The translations under genes and the position numbers were made by a program. This document shows, piece by piece, positions 33,102 through 44,724 of a stretch of 64,000 nt of DNA. The notes beneath the pieces are model-generated. The model saw only the letters and a list, made by a program, of their open reading frames with translations. It ran no database searches and was not told the origin of the DNA. Source of the stretch: Siphonodentalium dalli (lineage: Eukaryota; Mollusca; Scaphopoda; Gadilida; Siphonodentaliidae); the NCBI GenBank assembly GCA_032622095.1, contig CP136066.1, positions 62,402,609 to 62,466,608 of the forward strand. The letters run 5' to 3'. Within the stretch, counting starts at the first letter, position 1, and each line of letters opens with the position of its first letter.

Positions 33102-33484
33102 CATGTCGGTTTAAAGTTCCATGCATGTCGGTTTAAAGTTCCATGCATGTCGGTTTAAAGTTCCATACATGTCGGTTTAAAGTTCCATACATGTCGGTTT
33201 AAAGTTCCATGCATGTCGGTTTAAAGTTCCATGCATGTTGGTTTAAAGCTCCATGAATGTCGGTTTAAAGTTCCATACTTGTCGGTTTAAAGTTCCATAC
33301 ATGTCGGTTTAAAGTTCCATGCATGTCGGTTTAAAGTTCCATACATGTCGGTTTAAAGTTCCATACATGTCGGTTTAAAGTTCCATGGATGTCGGTTTAA
33401 AGTTCCATACATGTCGGTTTAAAGTTCCATGCATGTCGGTTTAAAGTTCCATGCATGTCGGTTAAAGTTCCATGCATGTCGGTT
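33102..33484. repeat. 22-bp minisatellite, about 17 copies
   Basis: Unit atgtcggtttaaagttccat plus gc or ac. Copies differ mainly at gcatg/acatg; a few carry single changes (ttggtttaaagctcc). One unit near 33470 lacks a base. Confidence 0.97.
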
Positions 33485-33526
33485 TTAATGCTTCACCAGC
33501 GCAGCTCTTGTCATGATAGTGTTAAC
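33485..33526. mobile_element. End fragment of a TTAA MITE (GACGGGAGC family)
   Basis: Reads aatgcttcaccagcgcagct then cttgtcatgatagtgttaa, the right terminus of the family whose copies lie at 41.68 and 52.75 kb. The minisatellite abuts it directly. Confidence 0.55.
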
Positions 33527-35284
33527 ACTCAGGTACTATAGTACTCAAATCAATCAGAAAATGACACAAATCAGCAGCATTATACGGCATGTGTTACCCT
33601 ACTCAAATAATCTGATGACGTATTAACGAACCATATGTCACTTACAGTATACTTTAAATACCCACCTCCGTATGGTTTCCTTTTATGGTACGCACATATG
33701 AACATAGGACCCTGGTGCGATACCACCGCTATACGAGTATATATATAGTTTATATACTTTAAGTGGTGGTTTCACACCATGAATAACTCCCCCAGACTAC
33801 TTTTCCTTGTTTTGTATGTACTATAAAATAATAAAACTAAGTACATAAGATTAGAATATAATATAATTAGAAAAAATAAGTTGGATTCGGCTGTGACCTA
33901 ATTGAAGTGTGGTATAATTTCCGGTTTAACAGTACGCGCGATGTGTCCGTTTTACACGGAATGAATCAGTTTACATGGAGAATAAAATCGGATGCGTAAT
34001 CGTTTTGTAAAATCAATAAAATGAAAACGGCCGGGGGCACCAAAATAGGGGCGGGCGGGTCACGAGAAACACAGGTCTTTTATTTTTTATTTTGGCCTAA
34101 TAATTGTTTTCATTCCAATGAAAATTAAAATGAACTAAAAACAAACTGCTGGTTGGCGACAGACTTTCTGAAATACAGTTTACGTGATTAACATTAGTGC
34201 CGATAACTATACCCCTTAATGATATTTTCAAAACCAGGTGTACCCTTCAGCACTTTTTAGTTAAGACTGACCTATTCGGCGTTACTGCAGTATCAATCAG
34301 AAAAAAGCGGTATATTAAGGGCACTAATTTCGCGCCCAATATCGCAAAATCTTATATCCCAACATAATGAGTTGAAAATCTTCTATATCACATAAAAAAA
34401 TAGAGTTTTATGTCCTTTTAACAAATCAAATTCCTTAAAATAAGCTGGAAAATGCATGTAAAAATGCATATATTTACGGCGTTGCGGAAACTCTTCACAA
34501 CCTTCTACGACAGAATTGCGCGCTATGACTGGCGACGATACATATATTCCCCAATTTGCCTCTTTGTTTTTGTGTCTATTTTCGTTAGTAAACCGAAGTT
34601 GGACAATAATTTAACTTTAACGAACAAAGCAATCATTTTGCAATGTCTGGTGTTGGTGTCATGCGCGGCTTTTCGAAATAGTATAAATCCGTGCGGTCAT
34701 TTTGTTGGTGCGATGCCAAGTATCCAGGAAAGCACGCGCTATTCATCTCTAATGAGATATAAGTATATATGTAATGGATTTTTTAATGATATAATACGGG
34801 TTTCATGTGATATAGCGATATATCGCACTATGGCGATATTTCACACTTCATGGTGCGACATCTCGAATAACGTTCAATGAATTTTCTTCCTTATTGTATA
34901 CTATATCCACCATGTCTTAAGAATTGCTCGAGCGGTGATGGAACTCTATTTCTCAAGCATAGACGAATAGGAACATTTTAGCGCAATATTTGGCAAGAAT
35001 AAATATCACAATATATTAAACGTAATTCTGTTCCTGAATATCATAGTATTTAGCTCTACACACTTTCTGCATTGCGCTATAATGGCTCTTTTTTTCCAAC
35101 AGAAGGCGCTCAATGTCGCAGCAAAGGCGCGCCTTAATATACTACTTGTTCTGATTGGCACTGTATCACTACTAAACACTTTGCTTTATTACCCTATACG
35201 TTATATATTTCACAGGGTCCGCGGATACCAGCCTCTAACGAGAAAAGACTCGTATAATTCAACTCAATATCAACCGGAATAAAT
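33527..35284. other. No supported gene; short TE fragments
   Basis: Contains the AAGGGGTCA MITE relative at 34226-34275 and 'aaaataggggcgggcgg' (34043), which recurs at 5806. Plus-strand open frames at 34452-34880 and 35082-35282 exist. The latter starts with ATG and has a hydrophobic core (LLVLIGTVSLLNTLLYY) but no homology I recognise. Confidence 0.4.
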
Positions 35285-36161
35285 GCACCCAGTGTCTTTC
35301 GAATCAGCTTAAATTCAATGGACACTAAGTCTGCGATCTGTCCGCCATTAACAGTTCCATGCATCCGAGCTTCCACCCTGTAACATTTACTCGTACATGG
35401 GTGTTAAACTGGACCCTCGACTCTTTATCGCAATCGAAATATCAATCGTTATCACGACAATACAGGCATATATGGTAGCCATAAAAAAAGTGCTTAATTG
35501 GAAATTGAAAGCCTCTAATGATTATGATGAATTCCTGTCATTTCATGAAGTTTTTTCCCTTATTTGTTGTATAGATATTTACATGTATGCATCGTTATAT
35601 TTTGATCATCGGAATGTTCCAATTATAGACGAGAAATTACTATAAGTAATTTGATTATTGAAGATTATGAGTTACTTTAAAGTTGCGGCACTGGACGACC
35701 ATGTCTACTACCTACATATGTCAGTAGACTATATGCACCAACTCCATATATGCGGTTGCCATTCGTTACAATGTCACTTAAACAAAGAATGTCATAGTTA
35801 AAAATCAACGACCGCGTTCAAAGCCAGCTTCATTGGAATTTAAGTCTGCAAGACTGCGATCAATCCTGCAGGAAAAGTAGTATCTTATCGTGATCCCGAT
35901 CTTTCATTTTGTAAAATTTACTCGCAACACGTAAACTGAACCCCGTGCGATGCGACATGGGTAAGGGGTCGCAGCAATGTATATAATTGAAACTCGGTCA
36001 CTCGTGTAATTAAGTGAATTTCAACACGACAGTGCCCCTAAAAAACTCCAACTCCTCGTTTAAATAAGTGAAACTCAACACGACAATGCCCCCCAAAAGT
36101 CCGGCAACTCCTGTAAATAAACGAAACTCAACACGAGGATGTCTCCAAAACCTCCGGCGAC
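35285..36161. repeat. Decayed units of the ~310-bp tandem array
   Basis: Phrases 'gtgtcttcgaatcagctt.aattcaat', 'aagtctgcga', 'catgcatccga' and 'caacgaccgcg..caaagccagcttca' appear in the order found in the fresh array that follows, separated by unrelated insertions. Confidence 0.5.
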
Positions 36162-37066
36162 ACCATAATGTCACTTTAGCAGTAAATGACGACCGCGTGG
36201 TGTCTTCAAAATCAGCTTCAATTGAAATTGAATCTGCGATCTATACAGGTATATTTAGTAGAAATGTCACCATGCATCCGATCCTTCAGTCGGTTGCATT
36301 TACCAGCATCTACTAGTAGCAGCTAGATGCACGTGAAACTGACCCGCGGATCGACGGGCGTCGGAAGTCGCAGCTAAACTGAACACGAGAAAAGACCCCC
36401 CAAAATATCTCGGCGACTCGTGTAAATAAGAGAAACTTTGCTCCGTTGAATCTGCAATATATACAGGTGTATATAGAAGAGACCATAATGTCACTTTAGC
36501 AGTCAATGACGACCGCCTGGTGTCTTCAAAATCAGTTTCAATTGAAATTGAATCTGCGATCTAAACAGGTGTATATAGTAGAATTGTCACCATACATCCG
36601 ATCCTTCAGTCGGTTGCATTTACCAGCATTTACTAGTAGCAGCTAGTTGCACGTGAAACGGACCCGCGGTTCGACGGGCGTCGGAAGTCGCAGCTAAACC
36701 GAACACGAGAAAAGACCCCCAAAATATCTCGGCGACTCGTGTAAATAAGAGAAACTTTGCTCCGTTGAAATCTGCGTGTATATAGAAGAGACCATAATGT
36801 CACTTTAGCAGTCAATGACGACCGCCTGGTGTCTCAAAATCAGTTTCAATTGAAATTGAATCTGCGATCTATATAGTAGAATTGTCACCATGCATCCGAT
36901 CCTTCAGTCGGTTGCATTTACTAGCAGTTACTAGTAGCAGCTATTAGCATTTGAACCAGACCCGCGGTTCGACGGGCGTCGGAGGTCGCGGCTAAACTCA
37001 ACACGAGAAAAAAAAACCCCAAAACGCCGGCGACTCGTGTAAATAAGCGAAACTTTGCTTCGTTGA
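36162..37066. repeat. ~310-bp tandem repeat, about 3 units
   Basis: Unit anchor accataatgtcactttagca occurs at about 36162, 36482 and 36791 (spacings ~320 and ~309). Each unit runs through 'gaccgc.tggtgtct', 'catccgatccttcagtcgg', 'ctagtagcagcta', 'cgacgggcgtcgga' and 'gactcgtgtaaataag'. Small deletions distinguish the units. Confidence 0.92.
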
Positions 37067-37738
37067 GAGTTCCGTCATATCGGGACCGATAGATCGATAG
37101 GTCCGTAATAGAACTGTTGTTGATTGAAAGCCCTGTTTGTCGCAGTATAACTCAGATTCTTGCCCCTGTCAATCAAATCCTTGGTCGCTGTTCGATTGCC
37201 TCTCCGTGGAGTAGGAGGCGTGTGGTTATCGACTCCGTTAAATGTTCCGTTTCCCGATCCGAGGTTTCTACCAATGATGTTTCCGTCTGCACGATGAGCG
37301 GAGTTCTTGAATTGGTTTTCTTGGAGATTTCTCTCTCGGAGATCGCTGGCGTTCTTTATTAATATTTATTAACTTTGATTACTCGGAGCCGAGGTAAGTT
37401 ATAATACCTCACTTATGTTTAACAACAGCCGGTTGTGCGTGCATGGTTACGCGATGTTATGTGTCAGTTTAAAGGCATGGTCCGGTTATATCAAGCGGAA
37501 TCAAGTTTGCCAATTTGTACAGTCGCTTTTACTAAGAGTGACTTTCACGCTGAATTCATTTTTGATGAAGTCGGCTTTCAGCAATAGATGCAAGCATGTT
37601 CGAAATATAGCGATAACGGAAGGGATATACATTGTTGGACTTTTATGCTACATCTATGGACGTTTACTATTTGGCGACAGGTCAAAGTTGTGAGAGCCAC
37701 TTGAATCTTGAAAATTCTGTTTCGGCGGCGTTGATTCT
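37067..37738. other. Unassigned; two short ORFs and a consensus donor
   Basis: GAG|GTAAGTTA at about 37391 is a good donor-like sequence. A 92-codon frame with a real ATG (37415-37693) and an 81-codon frame (37117-37362) are open but show no recognisable domain, and neither is supported by matching splice partners. Confidence 0.25.
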
Positions 37739-37742
37739 TTAA

Positions 37743-37968
37743 CCCTTTCCTTACTAAATGGATTCTCCCATTCAGTTATAAACATGTGAATTTGAATGGT
37801 GCATTATTCGTTTGGAGGGATGTTCAGGTAATAAAAGCAGATGAAACACCAACGCAAGCGCAGACGGATTCATGAAAATGGTCAGATCAATGACTTCGTT
37901 TGCTAAAATAATTATCTGAACATTCCTTAAGTGAACCACCCTTCAACGAGTAGTTATTAATGAAACGG
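37743..37968. mobile_element. TTAA-flanked MITE, CCTTACTAAA end (copy 1)
   Basis: TTAA at 37739-37742 and 37969-37972. Left CCCTTTCCTTACTAAA. Shares 'atgttcag.taat', 'gaacattc' and 'tttgctaaa' patterns, in inverted orientation, with 54115-54421. No hairpin cassette. Confidence 0.6.
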
Positions 37969-38039
37969 TTAATTGAAGTTGTATGTGCCACGTGATTCAG
38001 TCTTTGTTCCGTGTCGAGCCCAGTAGTTTCCTTGATTCA

Positions 38040-38350
38040 CCATTTGCTTAAATCTGTATTTCACATTGAATCATTTTGTTCGCACGCGCTTATATTCTTC
38101 AAAAGAGTGTATACTGTTGAATCGGAATACCGTGTACTCTGGATTGACGTTTCCGTGCATTTCAATCTCTTTTCTGCATTGAAGAGGGGTAGTTATTGGG
38201 TTGGAGTTATAACACGCATTTAATTCTTTATTCTGCATAGAAACGGGTACTGCCATGGATTGAAGTTACGCGTTTTCACGTGTTAAATATGTATGCTGTG
38301 CGGAATCGGGGTCTTTCGTGGGACAGAAGTCACCATGGGGTCATATTCAC
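38040..38350. repeat. Degenerate ~57-bp tandem repeat
   Basis: Phrases 'ttctgcat.gaa..gggta', 'tggattga.gtta' and 'cgtg..tttaat' recur at about 38112, 38175, 38230 and 38290. The 135-codon open frame beginning in this array is not treated as a gene. Confidence 0.5.
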
Positions 38351-38529
38351 CAACTGGGTTTACTTAATAAACCGGGTAGTTTATTTGGTAGCGGCTGAAT
38401 ACATAATGTATACCGCGGTGATGTCTATCCGATGGACGACCACAGATAGCTTCGCATTGAGCCTTGCCCGGAATAAACCATCTCGACTATATATGAACCC
38501 AGTTAAATTGGTGAATACGAAACTCCTGG

Positions 38530-38834
38530 CGCATATTTACGAACATAATCGACATGCAATGGGAAATAGGTCCATAATGGACTCATACCTGTTATTTCTT
38601 TATATGGCACGGGCCACAGTGAAAACACATGTTTTGTACACCAGAAAAGTCGTGAGCTGGGTTATTTGTATTATTCTCCGCACATGATCTGCTTAGACAC
38701 GTCTCATTATGAGTCCATAATGTGACTAAAATTCTCTCATTTTCAGCGTATTATCGACTCAAAATGAGGCCATACTAAGCAGATTATCAATCTAAAACAA
38801 GCTCTATTATAAGCTTTTCGGGAGAGCAGGCTGA
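38530..38834 (-). repeat. Inverted repeat pair, right copy (partner 31.92-32.22 kb)
   Basis: Reverse complement reads ctctcccgaaaagcttataa, then cattttgagtcgataatacg, ggactcataatga and cactgtggcccgtgccata, aligning with the left copy throughout. The pair bounds 6.9 kb. Confidence 0.65.
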
Positions 38835-39316
38835 TGGAAATATGTACTTGGAGGTTGAGAATGCCTCGATGTATTTTAAACTCTCCCCATTAATGTATGT
38901 CTCACGTCTCCATTTGACTTACGCATTCCTCAACTGTCAAGTCTATCGGAATAGAGTTAGTAATAAAGTTTGCGATAAGCAAAACACTCAACGCCGTGGC
39001 GATTTTTCTGAGGGAGAGTGATTCACTGTGACCCACTGAAAGCTTGATTGGTGAGGATCATCGTGCGCTATGATGCAATCGACATGATGGCAGTTTTATA
39101 CAAACCTCAATATATACATGATCATAAATCACCGCGACACACTATGGATCACATTCTACGTGTACATATATGCAGCAAGAATCGCATTTCATAGGTCTAC
39201 AATTTCCACACATTTTCATTTTCTTTTAGTAAATACTGTTATAAAATTATTCAGGATGACGTAGTTGTCGGTGTCTTTTTGGCGATTCTCAGTGATTCGC
39301 GGTGACTTTTGCTGTG

Positions 39317-39575
39317 TGTAACTCTAGGGCTCGGGTAACTATAGGGCTCGGGTAACTATTGAGCTCGAGTAACTATTGGGCTCATGTACATGTAACTATA
39401 GAGCTCGTGTAACCATAGGACTCAGATAACTCTGGGGATCGGTATAACTATAGGGTTCGGATTACTATTGACATGGCTCGGGTAACTATAGGCCTCGGGT
39501 AAATATAGGACTATAGGGCTCGGGTTACTACATAGATTGAACGACTACATGGCGTGGGTAACTATAGGGCTCTGG
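39317..39575. repeat. Degenerate 17-18-bp tandem repeat (GGGCTCGGGTAACTATA)
   Basis: About 14 units, from near-perfect gggctcgggtaactata to strongly altered ones in the middle. Confidence 0.92.
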
Positions 39576-40202
39576 TAACTGTATATATGCTGTTTTTACT
39601 TTCCCAGGGTCATAACAATTCATCGTTTTTCTCCTTAGCTGGTTGTTTGATCGTTGATATATTAGTATCATATATTTGTATATTTAGCAAATAAACGGCA
39701 TCTAAATAAATCCGCCATCATTTCAAGACACAATGATTGCTGATTTATTCTGATGCCGTTTCTTGAAGTTATCACATTAAGTTTCCAAGTTTTATTACGT
39801 ATGGAGCTCAGTAGAACAGGTGAATCGCACATACGTGACAACACGCCGCCGCAATTATGTCGCTCAATTCTATTGAAGCTGTTCGAATCCCAATGTTATA
39901 GGTTGGGTATGGCTAGATTTAGACGAAATTAAGTTTGGTATGCTTAAATTTAGACGAAATTATGTTTGGTATGCTTAAGTTTAGACGAAAGAGTGGTGTC
40001 AGGATTCGTGCATCTGAGAAATTTATCAGTTGCTTTGCGGGGGCGGGGATTGGAGTCGGTGTTACTTTTACCATGAGCTACTCCTTAACTCGAAAACAAA
40101 AATCTAACTACCACCTCTGCCACGGAAGGCCAGTATAATAATACGTAGTCGCGAAATTGATGCGAATAGTCCTTGTGTCAATATATGAATTTCAATCCTA
40201 TA
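39576..40202. other. No gene; one ~30-bp triplication
   Basis: ttagacgaaattaagtttgg, then tatgcttaaatttagacgaa and again tatgcttaagtttagacgaa occur head to tail at 39918-39988. Confidence 0.5.
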
Positions 40203-40672
40203 TGTGACCCGCCATATCAAATCCAGTCGGAAGTCGGGATTTTTATTTTACCCTGTGCCAATGCATTCTCTTATATATGCGAGTCGACCATAGGTCGCCT
40301 CGCATATATAAGAGAATGCAAAAGCCATTGGCCTAACAATTTTTTACAATTTTAATAATTTGTTCTTGTATTCTCTAACAATTTTATAATTTCACCCATA
40401 CAGAGCCCCAGACAAACATGAGCAGACGACACTCTTCTATATGCTTCTATATATGTGTGTGGGGCTCCCTGCAGGGTAATGGATGTTTTTTATTTTATGT
40501 CCTAAAAATTGTAAGAAACATTTATTTAAAAAACATGATAAAAAATTGTTAGGCCAATGCATTCTCTTATATATGCGAGGCGACCTATGGTCGACTCGCA
40601 TATATGAGAGAATGCATTGCCACAGTGTAAAAAAATCCCGACTTCCGACTGGATTTGATATGGCGGGTCACA
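40203..40672. mobile_element. TA-flanked hairpin MITE, TGTGACCCGCC family (copy 2)
   Basis: TA on both sides (40201-40202, 40673-40674). Ends TGTGACCCGCCATATC and GATATGGCGGGTCACA. Hairpins start at 40257 and 40553; the first has a 7-base insertion (aaaagcc) near its end. 470 bp. Long terminal inverted repeats of about 125 bp. Confidence 0.9.
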
Positions 40673-41154
40673 TATCGTCTTCAAATCATCGTGACACATC
40701 GAAAATATTAAATTATTTTCTGACATTATAACTGCATATATAGACTGGAAGCTGATATACGTGTTATTGATGATATTTTGGTGAACGTTCAGGCGACCAC
40801 GATTCATTCGACAATATCGCGAGTATAAAATGAGCACCGTTTTATTTCAGCTGCGAAATCGCCGTGTATACGCTTGGTTGCCTCCATTTGCGATGGAATC
40901 GCAGTCATGTGGACGTAAAAATCGAACGACATCGCAAATGTGTGAACAAACGTTCCGCGATTTTGTTCGGGCCCAATTCCCCCACGTACGATTGAATCGT
41001 GTTCGTCTGAATGTTCTCTTAAGGCGTGATATTTCTTACTAATAAAAATGAAAAAAAAATTCTGGCCCAATTTGCGCGACACGGATTACTATCCGCGTTA
41101 GTTCGGGGCCGGCGACTTGACTTGAAGCGTACTGCGACATCCACAGACCGCATG

Positions 41155-41578
41155 TGTGACCCGCCATAACAAATCCAGTCGTAAGTCGGGATATTTTTAC
41201 CCTGTGCCAAAGCACTCTCTTATATATGCGAGTCGACCATAGGTCGCCTCGCATATATAAAAGAATGCATTGGCCTAACAATTTTTAAAATTTTTAATAA
41301 TTTGTTCTTGTATACTTTAACAATTTTATAATTTCACCCATACAGATCCCCAGACAAACATGAGCAGACGACACTCTTCTATATGCTTCTATATATGTGT
41401 GGGGCTCCCTGCATTGTAAGAAACATTTATTTAAAAAACATGATAAAAAATTGTTAGGCCAATGCATTCTCTTATATATGCGAAGCGACCTATGGTCGAC
41501 TCGCATATATAAGAGAATGCATTGGCACAGGGTAAAAAAAATCCCGACTTACGACTGGATTTGATATGGCGGGTCACA
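41155..41578. mobile_element. TA-flanked hairpin MITE, TGTGACCCGCC family (copy 3)
   Basis: Same architecture as copy 2, lacking the 'gtaatggatgttttttat' interior stretch. Hairpins at about 41207-41275 and 41458-41526. TA follows the right end; the left flank is TG. Confidence 0.9.
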
Positions 41579-41683
41579 TATGTGCTACAGCTGTTAAATC
41601 TCCAGAGCACATGTCCCGCATCAGATTATTTTTATTCGCTTCTAAAACTGATATGAACGTATTTTAAAACGAAATAAGCTTAA

Positions 41684-41921
41684 CCCTTCCATGACTGGAG
41701 CTTCCCGAAATTTTGCGAAACCCTGTTCCAATACATTCTCTTATATATTCGAGTCTCCCATAGAAACATTGGCCTGACAACATTTACCTTGACCATTTTG
41801 ACCAGTGCATTATCTTATTCATGTATGTTGGATGCTCCATATTGGAGACTCGCATACATAAGATAATGCACTGGCACAGGATTTCTAATGTTGCACCAGC
41901 GCAACTCCCGTCACGAAAGGG
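41684..41921. mobile_element. TTAA-flanked MITE, CATGACTGGAGC family
   Basis: TTAA at 41680-41683; the right flank has decayed to TCAA. Left CCCTTCCATGACTGGAGC, right GTTGCACCAGCGCAACTCCC then GTCACGAAAGGG. The left cassette is truncated; the right one (41805-41874) is intact in outline. Confidence 0.78.
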
Positions 41922-42249
41922 TCAATGTGGCACTATTTGGGCAATACATACTATTTACTGTGAGTTGAAAAAGTTGTGTCTCAATCGCTTTGCTGTGTTT
42001 ATAATGCAATAAGATATGTTTACACTAATAAGTTCTATACAATCCTATTTACCGTGGTAATGTGTTTTCATTATGGCCCGCTCTACTTAACTGAAAAACG
42101 GTTTATAATGCTTATTTTAGAATCAAATAAGTCCAATATGAAGCTATGTGAATAATTAGGTTCAACGAGGATATGTCGCACTTCAATTAATCCTTTAGAC
42201 ACATGGAAGACATGAACTGATATTCTAGCATCACACAGGTGCCAGCATA

Positions 42250-42704
42250 TGTGACCCGCCATATCAAATCCAGTCGTAAGTCGGGATTTTTTTACCCTGT
42301 GCCAATGCATTCTCTTATATATGCGAGTCGACCATAGGTCGCCTCGCATATATAAGATAATGCATTGGCCTAACAATTTTTTACAATTTTAATAATTTGT
42401 TCTTGTATTCTTTAACAATTTTATAATTTCACCCATACAGAGCCCCAGACAAACATGAGCAGACGACACTCTTCTATATGCTTCTATATATGTGTGGTGC
42501 TCCCTGCAGGGTAATGGATGTTTTTTATTTTATGTCCTAAAAATTGTAAGAAACATTTATTTAAAAAACATGATAAAAATTGTTAGGCCAATGCATTCTC
42601 TTATATATGCGAGACAACATATGGTCGACTCGCATATATAAGATAATGCATTGGCACAGGGTAAAAAACCCGACTTACGACTGGATTTGATATGTCGGGT
42701 CACA
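42250..42704. mobile_element. TA-flanked hairpin MITE, TGTGACCCGCC family (copy 4)
   Basis: TA at 42248-42249 and 42705-42706. Hairpins at 42301-42369 (exactly 69 bases) and 42597-42655 onward. 455 bp. Confidence 0.9.
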
Positions 42705-43314
42705 TATAGACTGCGGCGATCTCGTGAAGTACTTAATGGACTACATTTTAACAGCCTTGATGCAGATTTAAGTCTTATTACCGCACCCTGGATTACTCTC
42801 CGTCTTATTTCCGGATCAGGTTGACTCGAAGAAACGTAAAGTGCGCACAATCCCAGGACGCGCGTACTGTCGATATACTGCGATACTACACAGATGCAGC
42901 TCCGAGTTGAGATCTAACGATGCTGTCATAGACAATGAGGATTTAGTATGCTATAAAACATAATAATGGCTTGGCGTATATGGCTCCTGGGAATTGAAGG
43001 ATTACTGGCGTGGGACAGTGATTATCTTCCCGTCTATGTTGCATGCTGACTGGGCTCCATGAGCCTCTATCCTATCACTATAGCCGGCGCAATGCAGATA
43101 TTGGAATAGAGAAACCTTTCAAATTGCGACAATCTTATCGCTCGTAGACTTGCGGTGCTAACAAAGTTCAGAATGGTATAACGAAATACACGCGTTCGTC
43201 TATAAATCTTCCACACACAAGGAAGTCGCTAGAGGATCTCCGTTGGGGGGGGGGGTGACCTTCTTGAAATTTCCAAATGCACCCCCCCCCCCTGACCGAA
43301 TACTTCGGTGTGAC

Positions 43315-43960
43315 TAAACACCGCCCGGACCAGCCCGGGGTGTCATGGAAACCCACCCACGCGCGGACAGGAGTCGCTGTCACATAGAAGTGTCGCTAAT
43401 AACCCTCAAAATGCCACCATTGGCGAATATGTTCGCCGCGAATGAAGCTAACAGCCCGGACAGCCCCGGTGTCTAGGGGTGATTTGAGTGAACATAACCG
43501 TGCGGGGGTGTCATAGAAAGCCATCGATACACGTACGGTGGTCACGGCCCAACAGAAGTGGTGATACTAACCCAGAATTTGCCAGATTCAGCCAGAATTA
43601 CAAATATGTGGCCCAATAACACAACTCACAGCCCGGACCCCCGTATCGCCCTCGTACCGCTAATAGCTCCATACATATATGTAGCGGAACTACCGTCGAC
43701 TATATTTACGAAGAAAAAAAGGCGAATCACCCACCACAGCTTGGCAATTAAACCCCAAAATGCCGCCGTCGCCGAATATGTTTACGGCCAACGAAGCTAA
43801 CAGTCCGGACCGCCCCTGTTACATCTAGTGGTGATTTTAGTGGCCATATCTGTGCGTGGGTGTCATCGAAACTCACGGACAGTGGTCACGGCCAAACAGA
43901 GGTTCCGATATTAACCCCTAAACTTACCAGATTCAGCCAAAATTACACACCGAAGTAGGA
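43315..43960. repeat. Degenerate ~170-bp tandem repeat
   Basis: 'acagcccggacc/ag' recurs near 43319, 43452, 43629 and 43799; each is preceded by 'aaaatgccgcc...gcgaatatgtt..cggc.aa.gaagcta' or a related phrase and followed by 'gggtgtcat.gaaa'. C and G homopolymers (43244-43300) lie just upstream. Confidence 0.7.
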
Positions 43961-44724
43961 TAAAGACACATTGAACATGGCTGTGACCATGGGCAGTATT
44001 TTTCAGAGCATATATATGACACGTTTTATATATAGTTTCTGGGGGATAAATAATAAATAATAATAAATAATAAAGATGAATCGAAGACACCTGTCCGGAA
44101 ACGCTTCTTTCAAGTTATTGCGAATGCTACGTTTCCTTACGAACGCGAGCCGTAAAATCCCAAAAATGATTCGAAATAAAATCAATGTTAATCGATGGAA
44201 CGGTTTCCGGACAAGTGGTCTTTAAAGGCACGGGCGGCGTTCGTTGCAGAATTATTCATATTTGTTCAAATCGTCATCAACAGAAGGAATATTAAAATAT
44301 ATATAGTTTTGTTCATATGCCAAACATAATCAGCGCGTAAATAGTATGTTTCGTCAACACGTACGATGGTGTACGTAAACAAGAGCCTGCTCGTGTTGCA
44401 GAAATTTAGCTTTTGTTTATATAACACAGCGCAATTCTATTGGTTAATCACACACAAATGATATAAACGCTCTTTATTATTTCCATATCAGGAAAAGAGT
44501 AACAAATAACGCTCTTTATGTTTACCATATCCGGATCTGAACCAAAGCCAGGTTCTGTAACGTTTTTTGCTTTTGTTTACATAATAAATGAAAAACATTT
44601 GACAATAACCTACTGTTTATGCCATATTTCTGATTGGAATAAGAACAAAGTCTGTCTATTTTTAACTATTATTTCTGTTTATGACGGTTTTTGACGGAGG
44701 TGAATATTTTAACAGCATACCCAC

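Noticed and set aside
33102-33484. Possible CRISPR-like array
   Set aside because: Head-to-tail 22-bp units without spacers in a eukaryotic context; a minisatellite.
34452-34880. 142-codon plus-strand open frame
   Set aside because: AT-rich, repeated 'atatcgc' phrases and no domain; likely chance.
35082-35282. 66-codon ATG frame with a hydrophobic stretch
   Set aside because: No homology, no partner exons; its end overlaps decayed tandem-repeat sequence.
38280-38687. 135-codon plus-strand open frame
   Set aside because: Begins at GTG inside a degenerate ~57-bp tandem repeat and ends in the inverted repeat arm.
39880-39900. TGTTCGAATCCC resembling a tRNA B box
   Set aside because: No A box at the right distance and no cloverleaf stems.
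40830-41042. 70-codon ATG frame between two MITEs (RNRRVYAWLPP...)
   Set aside because: Faintly reminiscent of a transposase N-terminus, but there is no supporting motif and local sequence has internal inverted phrases.
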